The notes under the pieces were generated by a model, which saw only the letters and a list, made by a program, of their open reading frames with translations, had not been told where the DNA came from and ran no database searches. Positions 42,912 through 52,661 of a stretch of DNA of 64,000 nt are shown here, in pieces. Within the stretch, counting starts at the first letter, position 1. Each line of letters begins with the position of its first letter. The position numbers and the translations under genes are program-made. Origin of the DNA: Abditibacterium sp. (GTDB lineage: Bacteria; Armatimonadota; Abditibacteriia; Abditibacteriales; Abditibacteriaceae); assembly GCA_030448265.1 (NCBI GenBank), contig JAUJNG010000014.1, forward strand, positions 88,566 through 152,565, in the 5' to 3' direction.

Positions 42912-44018
42912 TTACTCCTCACTCACTGAAACTCTCCCTTTCGCCAGGTCTTCGGTAATCACATCCATCAAAGCCTGCAACTGCACGTCGGGCGAAACGC
43001 GCGCGACTTTCTCGCCTTTTTTGAAAATCAGACTGAAACCGTCGCCGCCCGCGATGCCGTAGTCCGCCGATTTCGCTTCGCCAGGGCCGTTGACTTCGCA
43101 GCCCATCACCGCAATCGAAACCGGCGCTGAAATGCCGCCGACCGCTTTATTGACCTGTTCCGCGAGTGGCACGACATCGATATCGCAGCGCCCGCAACTG
43201 GGGCAGGAAATCACGTTCGGCCCGCGACGGCGAATTTCCAGACCGCTCAGCATATCCCAGCCGATTTGAATTTCGTCGCACGAATCGCCGGTCAGCGAAA
43301 CGCGCAAGGTGTCGCCCAGGCCGTCCATGAGCATCGAACCCATGCCCATCGCCGATTTCACCGTCCCGATGCGCGTAATTCCGGCCTCGGTGACGCCGAG
43401 ATGAAAGGGATAATCGCCCAGTTCCGCCGCCGCCAGTCGATAAGCGGCGACTGTTGTCCGCACATCGGAGGCTTTGAGCGAGATAATCACGTCGCCGAAG
43501 CCTTCTTTGTCGAAATAGGAGAGTTCGCGCTTGGCCGATTCGACAATGGCGCGCGGCGTGAGGCCGTAGCGCTCTTTGATGTCGGGATCGAGCGAGCCGG
43601 CGTTGACGCCGATGCGAATCGGCACGCTGCGCTCTTTGGCGGCGCGCACGATGTCGCGGATCTTCGCTTCGTTGCGAATGTTGCCAGGATTGAGGCGCAG
43701 CTTGTCGATGCCGCCTTCGAGCGCGATCATGGCGAATTTGGCGTTGAAATGGATGTCGGCGACGAGCGGAATCTGGATGTTGAGCCGAATCCATTCGAGG
43801 GCTTTGGCGGAGGCTTCATCGGGCACCGCGACGCGCACCAGATCGGCGCCCGCCTGCTGAATCTCGTGGATTTGCGCGATGGTGGCGTCGGTGTCATCGG
43901 TTTTGGTTTTGGCCATCGTCTGAATCGAGATGGGCGCGTCGCCGCCGATGAAAATGTTGCCGACTTTGATTTTGCGCGTTTTGCGCCGCACAATGGGAGG
44001 AAGTTCTTCGAAGTTCAT
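42912..44018 (-). CDS. ispG: 4-hydroxy-3-methylbut-2-enyl diphosphate synthase
   Basis: 368 aa. Converts MEcPP to HMBPP in the MEP pathway using a [4Fe-4S] cluster; cluster Cys residues lie in CPSCGRC and the MGCEVNGPGE block. The N-terminal TIM barrel begins IKVGNIFIGGDAPISIQTM. Full length for the single-domain bacterial form. Third gene of the membrane protein-dxr-rseP-ispG operon. Confidence 0.96.
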   Translation of the reverse strand: MNFEELPPIVRRKTRKIKVGNIFIGGDAPISIQTMAKTKTDDTDATIAQIHEIQQAGADLVRVAVPDEASAKALEWIRLNIQIPLVADIHFNAKFAMIALEGGIDKLRLNPGNIRNEAKIRDIVRAAKERSVPIRIGVNAGSLDPDIKERYGLTPRAIVESAKRELSYFDKEGFGDVIISLKASDVRTTVAAYRLAAAELGDYPFHLGVTEAGITRIGTVKSAMGMGSMLMDGLGDTLRVSLTGDSCDEIQIGWDMLSGLEIRRRGPNVISCPSCGRCDIDVVPLAEQVNKAVGGISAPVSIAVMGCEVNGPGEAKSADYGIAGGDGFSLIFKKGEKVARVSPDVQLQALMDVITEDLAKGRVSVSEE

Positions 44019-44044
44019 GAGAATCGTCTCGTTTGGGTGAAGTG

Positions 44045-45349
44045 TTAGTTGGTGAAGCGCTCAAGAAGAGCGCCCGCGTTGACATCGCGCAGGGTGATGA
44101 AAATCATGAAGGAAAGCAGCATGAGCATCCCCGCCGCGTGAACCAGACCTTCCCATTTGGGATTGAAGGGGCGGCGCGCAACGAGTTCGTAGCCCAGAAA
44201 CATGATGCGTCCGCCATCCAGAGCAGGGAAGGGCAGGAGGTTCATCAAACCGAGGTTCATGCTGAGGCCAATCGCCATCATAATGCTTTGGCGCATTCCG
44301 CCCTCGCGCGAAGCCTGTCCCGCCTGCTGAGCGATTTTGACCGGCCCGCCGATGCTGCTTTTATCGACATCGGTGAGTTGCCAGGTCACGGCGCGCTGCA
44401 ACAACCCTAAAACCTTGATGGTCATGTTCGCGGAAACGATAAAGGCTTTTTGAGTCGCTTCAACCACGCCAACGCGCTCATAGGTCAGGGTTTTGGGATC
44501 GAAATCGAACTGAATGCCGATGAGGGGCGCGGTTTCGGTTTTGCCGTTTTCCAAAGTCATGGATGTGAGCTTCGGCTGCACCTTGATTTCGACGGGCTTC
44601 CCTTCACGTTCCAACTGCAAAGTCACCGGTTTGTCGCCGTTGGCGCGGATGACCTGCGAGATTTTCTCGTTGCTGCGCGTCGGCGTGCCGTTGATGCCCA
44701 CGATTAAATCACCGGATTGAACGCCCGCTCTGGCGGCAGGCGAACCGTTCATGGTCAGGCCGACGCGATTCAGCGTGGCCTTGGAATAGTCGGGGAAACC
44801 GGCGATGCAAAACAGGCCGATGGCCACCACGATGGCGAAAATGAAATTCATCATCGGCCCCGCGAAGATCACCATGAAGCGCCAGAACAGGCTTGCGTCC
44901 TGATACTGTTTCTGACCAAAAGGCCGCGTGGTGTCGCGTTTGGGTTCTGCGACTTCGCCTTTGGCCGAGTTGACCATTTCTTCTTCCGAACCCAAACCCG
45001 CGATATCGACCATGCCGCCGATGGGAAGGGCGCCAATGGAATAAATGACGCCGTTTTTCTCGCGGTTGAAGATGAAAGGCGGAAATCCGAGCGCGAAACG
45101 GTTGACTTTCATGCCCGCCCACCGCGCGAATTGATAGTGTCCCCATTCGTGAACGAAAACCAGAATGGAGAGAGTGATGATGAACGCGACGGCGGCGCGG
45201 ATAAAGCCAGGAATGCGCGACTCGGCCACTCCAACCACCGCCACGATCAGCACGATGTTGACGAGCGTGGAGAGCAGCGACGACTTCTGCGACGGCTTAT
45301 CCGACAATTTATCCGGCTGAGTAGGTGATTCGGGCGTAATTTGCGACAT
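44045..45349 (-). CDS. rseP: Site-2 protease RseP (M50)
   Basis: 434 aa, four to five transmembrane segments. The zinc motif HEWGH lies in the first membrane block and FPALDGGR in the last; a PDZ domain (GSPAARAGVQSGDLIVGINGT) sits between them on the periplasmic side. RseP cleaves membrane anchors of anti-sigma factors or other substrates. A long N-terminal extension of about 30 residues precedes the first helix. The dxr-rseP-ispG order is common in bacteria. Confidence 0.94.
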   Translation of the reverse strand: MSQITPESPTQPDKLSDKPSQKSSLLSTLVNIVLIVAVVGVAESRIPGFIRAAVAFIITLSILVFVHEWGHYQFARWAGMKVNRFALGFPPFIFNREKNGVIYSIGALPIGGMVDIAGLGSEEEMVNSAKGEVAEPKRDTTRPFGQKQYQDASLFWRFMVIFAGPMMNFIFAIVVAIGLFCIAGFPDYSKATLNRVGLTMNGSPAARAGVQSGDLIVGINGTPTRSNEKISQVIRANGDKPVTLQLEREGKPVEIKVQPKLTSMTLENGKTETAPLIGIQFDFDPKTLTYERVGVVEATQKAFIVSANMTIKVLGLLQRAVTWQLTDVDKSSIGGPVKIAQQAGQASREGGMRQSIMMAIGLSMNLGLMNLLPFPALDGGRIMFLGYELVARRPFNPKWEGLVHAAGMLMLLSFMIFITLRDVNAGALLERFTN

Positions 45350-45358
45350 AAAATTAAA

Positions 45359-46513
45359 TTAGCGTTGGAGCCATTCGCGGGCGCATTCGCGCGCGCGTGA
45401 ATCGGCGTTCAAAACGTCGTCTAAAGCGGGACGCGCGCTGTTTTCGTGACGTTCCAAGACGTGAGCCACACAACTTGTCACGCCGTAAAAATCGGTCTGG
45501 CCCTCCAAAAACGCTTCGACGGCGATTTCATTCGCCGCGTTGAGCGCCGCCGGAGCCGTGCCGCCGAGTTTCATCGCCTCGCGCGCCAGATCGATGGCGG
45601 GAAAGCGCGCGTCGTCGGGCGCTTCAAAAGAAAGAGTTCCCATCGAAAGCAAATCGAGTTTGGGCGCGTCGCCTTCAACGCGCGCGGCGCCCAGCAAGCC
45701 CCACTGAATCGGCAGTTTCATATCGGGCACGCCGAGTTGCGCTTTCACCGAGCCGTCCACGAACGAAACGAAAGAATGCACGATGCTCTGGCGATGCACT
45801 ACGACTTCGATTTTCTCCATCCCGACGCCGAACAGATGACACGCCTCGATCATTTCGAGTCCTTTATTCATCATTGTCGCCGAGTCGATGGTGATTTTGC
45901 GGCCCATCGTCCACGTTGGATGCTTCAAAGCGTTTTCCGGCCTCGCGGCGGCGATTTCCTCGCGCGTTTTCGTCCAGAACGGCCCGCCCGACGCCGTGAT
46001 GGTGAGTTTTTCGACCGTGTTTGGATCTTCACCCAACAAACACTGCGCGAGCGCGGAGTGTTCCGAGTCGACCGGCCACAACTTGATGCCTCGTTCGCGT
46101 GCGGCGCGCATTACGATTTCGCCCGCCGCGACGAGGGTTTCTTTGTTGGCAATCGCCACGTCTTTTCCGGCTTCGATGGCGGCCAAAGTCGGTCGCAAAC
46201 CCGCCGCGCCCATCATAGCGCCTAAAATTACGTCAGAGTCGGGCCAGGTCGCGGCTTCGAGAAGGCCGTCCATGCCGCATAGCAACTTCGTTGGCGAGTT
46301 TCCGACAGCATTTTTGAGATCGGCGAACTTCGATTCATCGAATATGACCGCGACCTGCGGCTTCCAGTGCCCAATTTGCGCGGCCAGAAGCTCAAAATTC
46401 GATCCCGCCGCCAGGCCGATGATTTGAATTTCACTCGGCAACGCGGCGGCGACTTCGAGGGCCTGCGTTCCAATTGAGCCGGTCGAACCGAGAATGACGA
46501 CTTGGCGCGGCAT
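45359..46513 (-). CDS. dxr: 1-deoxy-D-xylulose 5-phosphate reductoisomerase
   Basis: 384 aa. The NADPH motif GSTGSIGTQALEV, catalytic metal/substrate block VDSEHSALAQCL, and ASGGPFWTKTREE are all present. Converts DXP to MEP. It starts one base after the upstream membrane protein stop, so the genes are tightly coupled. Confidence 0.97.
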   Translation of the reverse strand: MPRQVVILGSTGSIGTQALEVAAALPSEIQIIGLAAGSNFELLAAQIGHWKPQVAVIFDESKFADLKNAVGNSPTKLLCGMDGLLEAATWPDSDVILGAMMGAAGLRPTLAAIEAGKDVAIANKETLVAAGEIVMRAARERGIKLWPVDSEHSALAQCLLGEDPNTVEKLTITASGGPFWTKTREEIAAARPENALKHPTWTMGRKITIDSATMMNKGLEMIEACHLFGVGMEKIEVVVHRQSIVHSFVSFVDGSVKAQLGVPDMKLPIQWGLLGAARVEGDAPKLDLLSMGTLSFEAPDDARFPAIDLAREAMKLGGTAPAALNAANEIAVEAFLEGQTDFYGVTSCVAHVLERHENSARPALDDVLNADSRARECAREWLQR

Positions 46514-46514
46514 T

Positions 46515-47276
46515 TTAGCGCGCTTCTCCCTCTTCGGACGCGGCGACGGCGGGGCTGGAGGGGAAGTTAAGCTGCGCGCCGTTGCGGGCGAGGGAAAGCA
46601 TCAAAACGCCCAGAACCAGAAGCGGAAAAAGCCGGTCGAGAAGCGTGCCGCGCTGGGGGAAAAGCGCGACACGCAGCGCGGTGAGCGGCGTGGGAGTGGG
46701 CGCCGCCGCCTGCGCCGCGACTTCCTGGAAATGCGGGTTGACCGAAGGCGGCGCCAGTTTCTCGCGCAGTTTCCACAGCACGTAGGCGCCCAAGATGCCG
46801 CCGATTTTAAGCGGTAAAAGGTCGTTTGAGGCCTGGCCCAGAAAAAGCGCCAGAACGCCCGCCGTGAAACCGAGCGCGAGCGCGCAAATCACGGTCGCGG
46901 CCCAGCCCAGAATCGGCGTGGCGCTGCCCTCTTTGAGCGCCGCATGGAGCGCGGAAAAAACGGAAATGGCGACCATCAAAGCGCCCATCATCAGGCCGAT
47001 GGAGAGCACCAGCAGCGCCAGATCGGACGAATTGCGAACCACGAAATACAAAAAGCCGCCAGTGCAAAGCGCAACCGAAGTCGCCAGGGCTTCCTGCGTC
47101 CATCCCACGCGGCGCAGGAGGGAATCGCCCAGCTCCTGCGCGGCCCAGTAAGTCGCGCCGCCCACGATGAGCAGGCTCGCCGCGCCGTGTAAGGCTGGAA
47201 ACGCGCTGTCGAGGCCCGCCGCAAGCAGCAGCAGACCGAACATCAGCGCGTCGAAAGCCGGATTAGGAAGAATCAT
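46515..47276 (-). CDS. Polytopic membrane protein of unknown family
   Basis: 253 aa with six or seven hydrophobic segments and a short acidic C-terminal tail. In many genomes cdsA (phosphatidate cytidylyltransferase) stands at this position ahead of dxr, but the CdsA signature near the C-terminus is absent, so I do not call it CdsA. Its place in the operon suggests a lipid-related role (inference). Confidence 0.6.
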   Translation of the reverse strand: MILPNPAFDALMFGLLLLAAGLDSAFPALHGAASLLIVGGATYWAAQELGDSLLRRVGWTQEALATSVALCTGGFLYFVVRNSSDLALLVLSIGLMMGALMVAISVFSALHAALKEGSATPILGWAATVICALALGFTAGVLALFLGQASNDLLPLKIGGILGAYVLWKLREKLAPPSVNPHFQEVAAQAAAPTPTPLTALRVALFPQRGTLLDRLFPLLVLGVLMLSLARNGAQLNFPSSPAVAASEEGEAR

Positions 47277-47304
47277 GCCTCAAAAGGATACCAACGCCGC
47301 GCGG

Positions 47305-47388
47305 ATTTCGCGCAGAGACGCCGAGATTTTGGAGATGAAGAGATAGAACCCCTCTTTTTCTCTGCGTCTCCGCGTCTCTGCGCGAAAT
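47305..47388. repeat. Word-repeat palindrome (ATTTCGCGCAGAGACGC)
   Basis: ATTTCGCGCAGAGACGCCGAG pairs imperfectly with CTCTGCGTCTCCGCGTCTCT and the terminal GCGCGAAAT, in the gap between divergent membrane-protein and argJ genes. Confidence 0.9.
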
Positions 47389-47429
47389 TCGCATGGCGTA
47401 ACGAGCCGTCGCGGGGCTAAAATAAGCGC

Positions 47430-48641
47430 GTGATTTCCATTCAATGGCTGCCCCATCGCGGCGTGACGGCGCCTGAGGGTTTCGCCGCCGGAAGCGCGCG
47501 TGGCGAAATCAAAACGGCGGGCGATGATGTCGCCCTTGTTCTGGCGGCTGAAAACTCGACCGGCGCCGCCGTTTTTACCACCAATCAAGTCAAGGCGGCG
47601 CCGGTTCTGCTGAGCGCCGAGCATTTATCGAAGGCGAGTCCGTGCGCGATTGTGGTCAACGCGGGCAACGCCAACTGCTGCACCGGCGCGCGTGGAATGG
47701 AGAACGCGCGGCAAATGGCGAGTTTGGCGGCTCGAAAACTGAAGTTACAGCCCGAAGAAGTTTTGGTGTGTTCGACGGGCATTATCGGCCACCAACTGCC
47801 GATGGAAAAAATCGAAAACGCCATTTCACAAATCGAATTGGGAAACGACGACGAAGCCGTCGCGCGCGCTTTTATGACCACCGATACCGTGCCGAAATTC
47901 TGCGCCGCGAGTCGGGAAATCGACGGAAAAACCGTGACTGTTGGCGGACAGGCCAAAGGCGTGGGTATGATCGGGCCGAAAATGGCGCCGCTCGCGCCTC
48001 ACGCCACCATGCTTTCATTTTTAACCACCGATGCCCAAATCGAGCGCGAATTGCTGCAAAACCTGCTCGAAAAAGCCGTCGCGCGTTCTTTCAATTCGGT
48101 GACGGTTGACGGCGACACTTCGACCAACGACACCGCGATTTTGTTGGCGAGCGGCGCGTCAGGCGTGCAAATCAGCGCAGAAAACGAGGCGCAGTTTTCA
48201 CCCTTGCTGGAAGCGGTTTGCGTCCAACTGAGCAAAAAAATCGCGCGCGACGGCGAAGGCGCCACCAAACTTATCGAAATTCGCGTCGCGGGCGCGCGCA
48301 GTGAAATCGACGCTCAAAAAGTCGCTTTAACGATTGCCAATTCGCCGCTCGTCAAAACCGCGATTTTCGGGCGCGATCCGAACTGGGGCCGCATCGCGAT
48401 GGCGGCGGGCCGTGCCGGAGTCGCGTTTGACCCCAAAAACCTCTCGTTTTCGCTGGGAAACCTGGAAATGTTTCGCGACGGAGAACCGGTCGATTTCGAT
48501 TTAGCGCGCGCCGAAGCCGCGCTGGAAGATGAAAACGTCCTCATCTCGCTCGACCTGGGCGAGGGCGACTCGAATTGGACGGCGTGGACGTGCGATTTTT
48601 CCTACGATTACGTCAAAATCAACGCCGAATATCATACTTGA
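47430..48641 (+). CDS. argJ: Bifunctional ornithine acetyltransferase/N-acetylglutamate synthase
   Basis: 403 aa. The autocatalytic site lies in APHATML, with Thr193 becoming the nucleophile of the beta chain after cleavage. Substrate blocks [20 protein letters not shown] and [10 protein letters not shown] are conserved. It recycles acetyl groups in arginine biosynthesis and may also use acetyl-CoA. GTG 47430 is the start; no Shine-Dalgarno is clear. Confidence 0.96.
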   Translation: MISIQWLPHRGVTAPEGFAAGSARGEIKTAGDDVALVLAAENSTGAAVFTTNQVKAAPVLLSAEHLSKASPCAIVVNAGNANCCTGARGMENARQMASLAARKLKLQPEEVLVCSTGIIGHQLPMEKIENAISQIELGNDDEAVARAFMTTDTVPKFCAASREIDGKTVTVGGQAKGVGMIGPKMAPLAPHATMLSFLTTDAQIERELLQNLLEKAVARSFNSVTVDGDTSTNDTAILLASGASGVQISAENEAQFSPLLEAVCVQLSKKIARDGEGATKLIEIRVAGARSEIDAQKVALTIANSPLVKTAIFGRDPNWGRIAMAAGRAGVAFDPKNLSFSLGNLEMFRDGEPVDFDLARAEAALEDENVLISLDLGEGDSNWTAWTCDFSYDYVKINAEYHT

Positions 48642-48670
48642 ACGACGTCTGCACAACACTCGCAGAAGAA

Positions 48671-48784
48671 GATTTTTAACCGCAGAGACACAGAGAGAAA
48701 AGGGAGAAATCAAAGAAGGAAGCCATTGTTTAGCGATTTTCGCTTTATCCTCTCTGTGTCTCTGCGTCTCTGTGGTTAGAAATC
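48671..48784. repeat. Word-repeat palindrome (TTTTTAACCGCAGAGACACAG)
   Basis: Arms GATTTTTAACCGCAGAGACA and TGTGTCTCTGCGTCTCTGTGG with CAGAGAGA words; the spacer holds AGCCATTGTTTAGCGATTTTCG. Confidence 0.9.
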
Positions 48785-48814
48785 TTCTGCCATTGCCCTG
48801 ATCCATTTCAAATC

Positions 48815-49561
48815 ATGTCCCAACCTCTCATCTCTCTCCAACTCTACACGCTCCGCGACGCGCTCAAAACCAACCCGATGGAAACTCTGGAACGGGTGGC
48901 CGCCATCGGCTACGCGGGCATCGAAACCGGTCTGGACAACTCACCCGAATTCCTCGGCAAAGCGCGCGAACTGGGTCTTCCCATCACCGGCGCGCATCTT
49001 TCGCTGGCGGCGCTGCAAGGCGATTTGGAACCTCTCATTGCCAAATGTCAGGCGATGGACACCCGTTTCGCCATCTTGTCTTACGTCGATGAATCGCAGC
49101 GCGGCAGCGCGCAAAACTGGCAGCGTTTGGGCAAAAACCTCGAAAATGCCGGCGCCAAATTGCACGAAGCGGGCATTACGCTGTGCTATCACAACCACGC
49201 TTTCGAGTTTGAAATTCTCGACGGCAAATATGGCCTCGACTGGCTTTATGGCAGCGCCGGCGCGCAGTATTTGCAGGCCGAACTCGACACCTACTGGATT
49301 CAAAAAGGCGGCGCCAGTCCGGTCGAATATCTCAAAAAATACGCCGGTCGAGTGCCGCTTTTGCACATCAAGGACATGACGCCCGATGGCGATTTCGCCG
49401 AAGTCGGCGAGGGCATTCTGGACTGGCCGGCCATTTTTGCCTCAGCCGAAGCGCAGGGCGTGACGAGTTACATCGTCGAACAGGATGTTTGCCCTGGCGA
49501 CCCGTTCGATTCCATCGCTAAAAGCATGGAAAATCTGCGGAAAATGGACAAGATTTTATAG
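48815..49561 (+). CDS. Sugar phosphate isomerase/epimerase (xylose isomerase-like TIM barrel)
   Basis: 248 aa. The barrel begins ISLQLYTLRDAL and contains metal-binding Glu/His in LCYHNHAFEFEI and LLHIKDMTPDG. Substrate is unknown; relatives act on inositol derivatives, keto sugars or hydroxypyruvate. The stop codon lies at the edge of a palindrome. Confidence 0.85.
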   Translation: MSQPLISLQLYTLRDALKTNPMETLERVAAIGYAGIETGLDNSPEFLGKARELGLPITGAHLSLAALQGDLEPLIAKCQAMDTRFAILSYVDESQRGSAQNWQRLGKNLENAGAKLHEAGITLCYHNHAFEFEILDGKYGLDWLYGSAGAQYLQAELDTYWIQKGGASPVEYLKKYAGRVPLLHIKDMTPDGDFAEVGEGILDWPAIFASAEAQGVTSYIVEQDVCPGDPFDSIAKSMENLRKMDKIL

Positions 49562-49694
49562 CCACAAAAGACACAAAAAGAACAAAAGGGGTTGGGCGAA
49601 AATGGGAGTTTCTCAGAAAAAGCGTGATGCTTTTCCTGCCAACTGAGAGTTTCGGCCAACCCCTTTTGTTCTTTTTGTGTCTTTTGTGGCTATA
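49557..49694. repeat. Long palindrome (TATAGCCACAAAAGACACAA)
   Basis: Arms of about 45 bp beginning TATAGCCACAAAAGACAC and continuing GAACAAAAGGGGTTGG. Overlaps the stop of the epimerase gene. Confidence 0.95.
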
Positions 49695-49748
49695 AAAAAT
49701 CCAATACCGGCAGGTTTTGGCTCGCTTTTTGCTTTAAATGGTTTCATC

Positions 49749-49994
49749 ATGAACAAACAAAACGACACCCATGACACCGAAGCGAACGCGACCAACTCGG
49801 CGGACAACTCCAACGCCATCAAAGACCCGCACGAATGGGCGACGGGCGACGAAGAGATGACCGGCGCGCAGAAATCGTATCTCAAAACCCTCTCCGATCA
49901 GGCGGGCGAAGAGTTCGATGAGACGCTGACCAAAGCGCAGGCGTCGCTCAAAATCGACGAGCTGCAAGAAAAAACCGGACGCGGCAAAGAGTAG
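49749..49994 (+). CDS. DUF3072 protein
   Basis: 81 aa. Matches DUF3072 over its whole C-terminal half: DPHEWATGDEEMTGAQKSYL and EFDETLTKAQASLKIDELQ. Acidic, soluble, function unknown. ATG 49749 (MNKQNDTHD) was chosen; the upstream part of the frame lies in the palindrome. Confidence 0.85.
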   Translation: MNKQNDTHDTEANATNSADNSNAIKDPHEWATGDEEMTGAQKSYLKTLSDQAGEEFDETLTKAQASLKIDELQEKTGRGKE

Positions 49995-50003
49995 GCGTTC
50001 AAT

Positions 50004-50046
50004 CAAACAAAAGCGAGGCACTTTTTCAAGTGCCTCGCTTTTGTTT
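50004..50046 (+). terminator. Terminator of the DUF3072 gene
   Basis: AAACAAAAGCGAGGCACTT/AAGTGCCTCGCTTTTGTTT, perfect stem with a TTTC loop. Confidence 0.9.
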
Positions 50047-50053
50047 TGCTGGT

Positions 50054-50219
50054 GTGTAAACCACCCCCGCCGTCGCCCAGAGGGCACCCGACTTCGTAAG
50101 GAAGGGAGACCACACTCGCAGTCTCCTGTTCTCAACTGGAAAAACGAGGCAGTTCTAATGTGGTCTCCCCTCCTTACGAAGTCGGGTGCCCTCTGGGCGA
50201 CGGCGGGGGTGGTTTACAC
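50054..50219. repeat. Long palindrome beside recA
   Basis: GTGTAAACCACCCCCGCCGT and complement outside; CCTTACGAAGTCGGGTGCCC and complement inside; the middle holds GAGACCACACTCGCAG. It ends 3 bases before the recA stop. Confidence 0.95.
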
Positions 50220-50222
50220 GTC

Positions 50223-51320
50223 TTATTCTTCGTCGTCAATCTCCGGCACTTCGCCGTTCAAATCGACGGGTTCGGCTTCGACTTTGGCGTCGTTCAGCCC
50301 CATTTTGTCGCGGATCTGTTCTTCGATTTCATCGGCGAACTTGGGATTCTCTTCCAGATAAGCGCGCGCCGAATCGCGGCCCTGAAAGCGTTCTTCGCCC
50401 ACGGTAAACCAGGCGCCGCCCTTCTGGATGATGCCGTGCTTGACGCCCAGATCTAAAATATCGCCGTATTTGTTGATGCCTTTGCCGTAGATGAGGTCGA
50501 ACTCGGCTTCGCGGAAGGGCGGGGCGATTTTGTTTTTGGGAATCGAGACTTTGCAGCGTTTGCCGATGGTTTCGGTGCCGTTTTTAATCGCTTCGCTGCC
50601 GCCGACGCGCATTCGCACCGAGGCGAAAAACTTGAGCGCGCGTCCGCCTGGCGTGGTTTCGGGGTTGCCATACATCACGCCGATTTTCTCGCGGATCTGG
50701 TTAATGAAAATCACCGTCGTGCCGGCGCGTCCGGCGCTGCCCGCCAGTTTGCGACAGCCCTGGCTCATCATGCGCGCCATCAAACCGACCGTCACATCGC
50801 CCATTTCGCCCTCGACTTCAGCGCGCGGCACCAGAGCGGCCACCGAGTCGATAACAACCAGATCAATGGCACCGGAACGAATCAGCGTGTCGGCGATTTC
50901 GAGCGCCTGTTCGCCGTTGTCGGGCTGCGAAATGTAGAGGTTGTCGATGTCCACGCCCAAATCGGCGGCGTAGCCAGGATTGAGCGAATGCTCGGCGTCG
51001 ATAAAGGCGCAAATGCCGCCTTTTTTCTGCGCTTCGGCGATGCAATGGAGCGTCAAAGTCGTTTTTCCGCCGCCTTCGGCGCCGAAAATCTCGATGAGAC
51101 GGCCTTTGGGCAGTCCGCCGCCCAGCGCGTTGTCGAGGGAAAGCGAACCGGTGGGCGTGGTGTCCACTTTCATGTGCGAGCGCTCGCCCAGGCGCATGAT
51201 GGAGCCTTTGCCAAACGTCTTTTCCATGCGCGAAACCGCTTCGGTGAGCGATTTCTGTTTGTCGTTGATGCCGCCGTTCATCACGGGCGACATCTTGGTT
51301 GATTCAACTGACTTAGCCAT
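50223..51320 (-). CDS. recA: Recombinase RecA with a divergent Walker A
   Basis: 365 aa. Catalyses DNA strand exchange and SOS activation. Core motifs are intact ([40 protein letters not shown]), but the P-loop at residues 80-88 reads GAEGGGKTT instead of the near-universal GPESSGKTT. The C-terminal tail is short and acidic. AAGGAAAAAC precedes ATG 51320. No LexA-type operator was recognised. Confidence 0.96.
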   Translation of the reverse strand: MAKSVESTKMSPVMNGGINDKQKSLTEAVSRMEKTFGKGSIMRLGERSHMKVDTTPTGSLSLDNALGGGLPKGRLIEIFGAEGGGKTTLTLHCIAEAQKKGGICAFIDAEHSLNPGYAADLGVDIDNLYISQPDNGEQALEIADTLIRSGAIDLVVIDSVAALVPRAEVEGEMGDVTVGLMARMMSQGCRKLAGSAGRAGTTVIFINQIREKIGVMYGNPETTPGGRALKFFASVRMRVGGSEAIKNGTETIGKRCKVSIPKNKIAPPFREAEFDLIYGKGINKYGDILDLGVKHGIIQKGGAWFTVGEERFQGRDSARAYLEENPKFADEIEEQIRDKMGLNDAKVEAEPVDLNGEVPEIDDEE

Positions 51321-51473
51321 GTTGTTTTTCCTTGTCCTGCGAGTATTTTTTGTTTTTTTGGAACAGCGAAACGCGGGCGCTACGCTGCCGCTTTAGGGAA
51401 ATCGAGATTGCCCCAATGAGCGAATAAAAACTTTCACTGAACCCAGTGACAGCGAGATTTTAACGGGTTCTGG

Positions 51474-52562
51474 ATGGCATGGCAAGGCAAAATTCCTGGG
51501 TTTTTCACCGAGATTGAAAATATTGGACACTCACTGCATATGCCTTTGACGCCACTTGCCTTTGCTCCAGATCGTGTCGAATTTAGCGGCCTTTTGACTT
51601 TGAAGGAAATCTCCGCTTTGGCTGACATGACGTCTTTGCGGACGCTGCAATTTGATAGTCCGGTGCATCGTGGAAACTGGCGGCTGTTGGAAGAGGGCTT
51701 GTTTCGTCGGCGTCCTGACGTTTGCCTGAGAGCGTATGGCCATTACACCCGTAACTGCGACGTTTCTTTTGTGAAGCAAATGCCTTCTCTGCAAGATTTT
51801 AAAGCCGACTCTCTGCAACGGGCATCAGGATTACAGGCGCTTGAGGGCCTGCCAAATTTACGCCATTTGTCAATCGGTATTGATGAACTCGATAGTTTTG
51901 AATTTTTGGCTGGGGTGTCAACTCATTTGAACTCTTTGATCCTCGGCCCAACTCTATCCACGAAACCTGATGTTTCCGTGTTATCCCGCTTCAAGAAAAT
52001 GGAAGAAGTGTTCATCGGCGGACATTTGAAAGGCTTGTCAGTCCTCTCCTCGCTTCCCAGTTTGGGGAAAATTCGCTTTAGCGGTCTCAAGTCTCCCGAC
52101 CTTGACTTCCTCTCCAAAATGCCAAATCTATGGTTTCTTGAGATTCTGTTGGGAGGATCCGAAGATTTCTCCGCAATCGCGGGAGCAACTGGGCTAAAAC
52201 ACCTTGAGATTGCATGGGTGCGGCGCTTGAAAGATATTAGTTTCATCTCCCAATGCAAGAATCTTCAACAGCTAACCCTTGACCGGCTTCGCCAAGTCGA
52301 ACATCTGCCTAATTTTGAAACCCTGACCAACTTAAGACGGCTCACAATAAGCGATTTAAAAGGGCTGAGGAGCGTTGACCCAATAGGTGCTTCTCCAACT
52401 TTGGAGATATTAAGTGGTAGCGCAGGTTTACTACTGCCTGAGCAATTTCGAGTTGCGTTACAAGCCCCGTCTTTAAGAAGAGCTACTATTTATTTCAACA
52501 GCCAAAAAAAGAAAAATGAGTTTGATACAATTGCAGCGGAATACAATGTTGAACGATGTTGA
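51474..52562 (+). CDS. Leucine-rich-repeat protein
   Basis: 362 aa. About ten LRR-like units of 22-24 residues from residue 100 on, for example PNLRHLSIGIDELDSFEFLAG, TGLKHLEIAWVRRLKDISFI and TNLRRLTISDLKGLRSVDPI. No signal peptide or anchor. A/T-richer than its neighbours and isolated between recA and ppc, so it is probably acquired. LRRs bind proteins; partner unknown. Confidence 0.75.
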   Translation: MAWQGKIPGFFTEIENIGHSLHMPLTPLAFAPDRVEFSGLLTLKEISALADMTSLRTLQFDSPVHRGNWRLLEEGLFRRRPDVCLRAYGHYTRNCDVSFVKQMPSLQDFKADSLQRASGLQALEGLPNLRHLSIGIDELDSFEFLAGVSTHLNSLILGPTLSTKPDVSVLSRFKKMEEVFIGGHLKGLSVLSSLPSLGKIRFSGLKSPDLDFLSKMPNLWFLEILLGGSEDFSAIAGATGLKHLEIAWVRRLKDISFISQCKNLQQLTLDRLRQVEHLPNFETLTNLRRLTISDLKGLRSVDPIGASPTLEILSGSAGLLLPEQFRVALQAPSLRRATIYFNSQKKKNEFDTIAAEYNVERC

Positions 52563-52661
52563 CACTGAACTCCAATGGGAAAAGTTCTCTTTCGATTAAC
52601 TGCCTGTTCCCACGAGCGATAGCAATTGTCCCATAGGTTGAATGTTCATCGCGCTTTTGTT

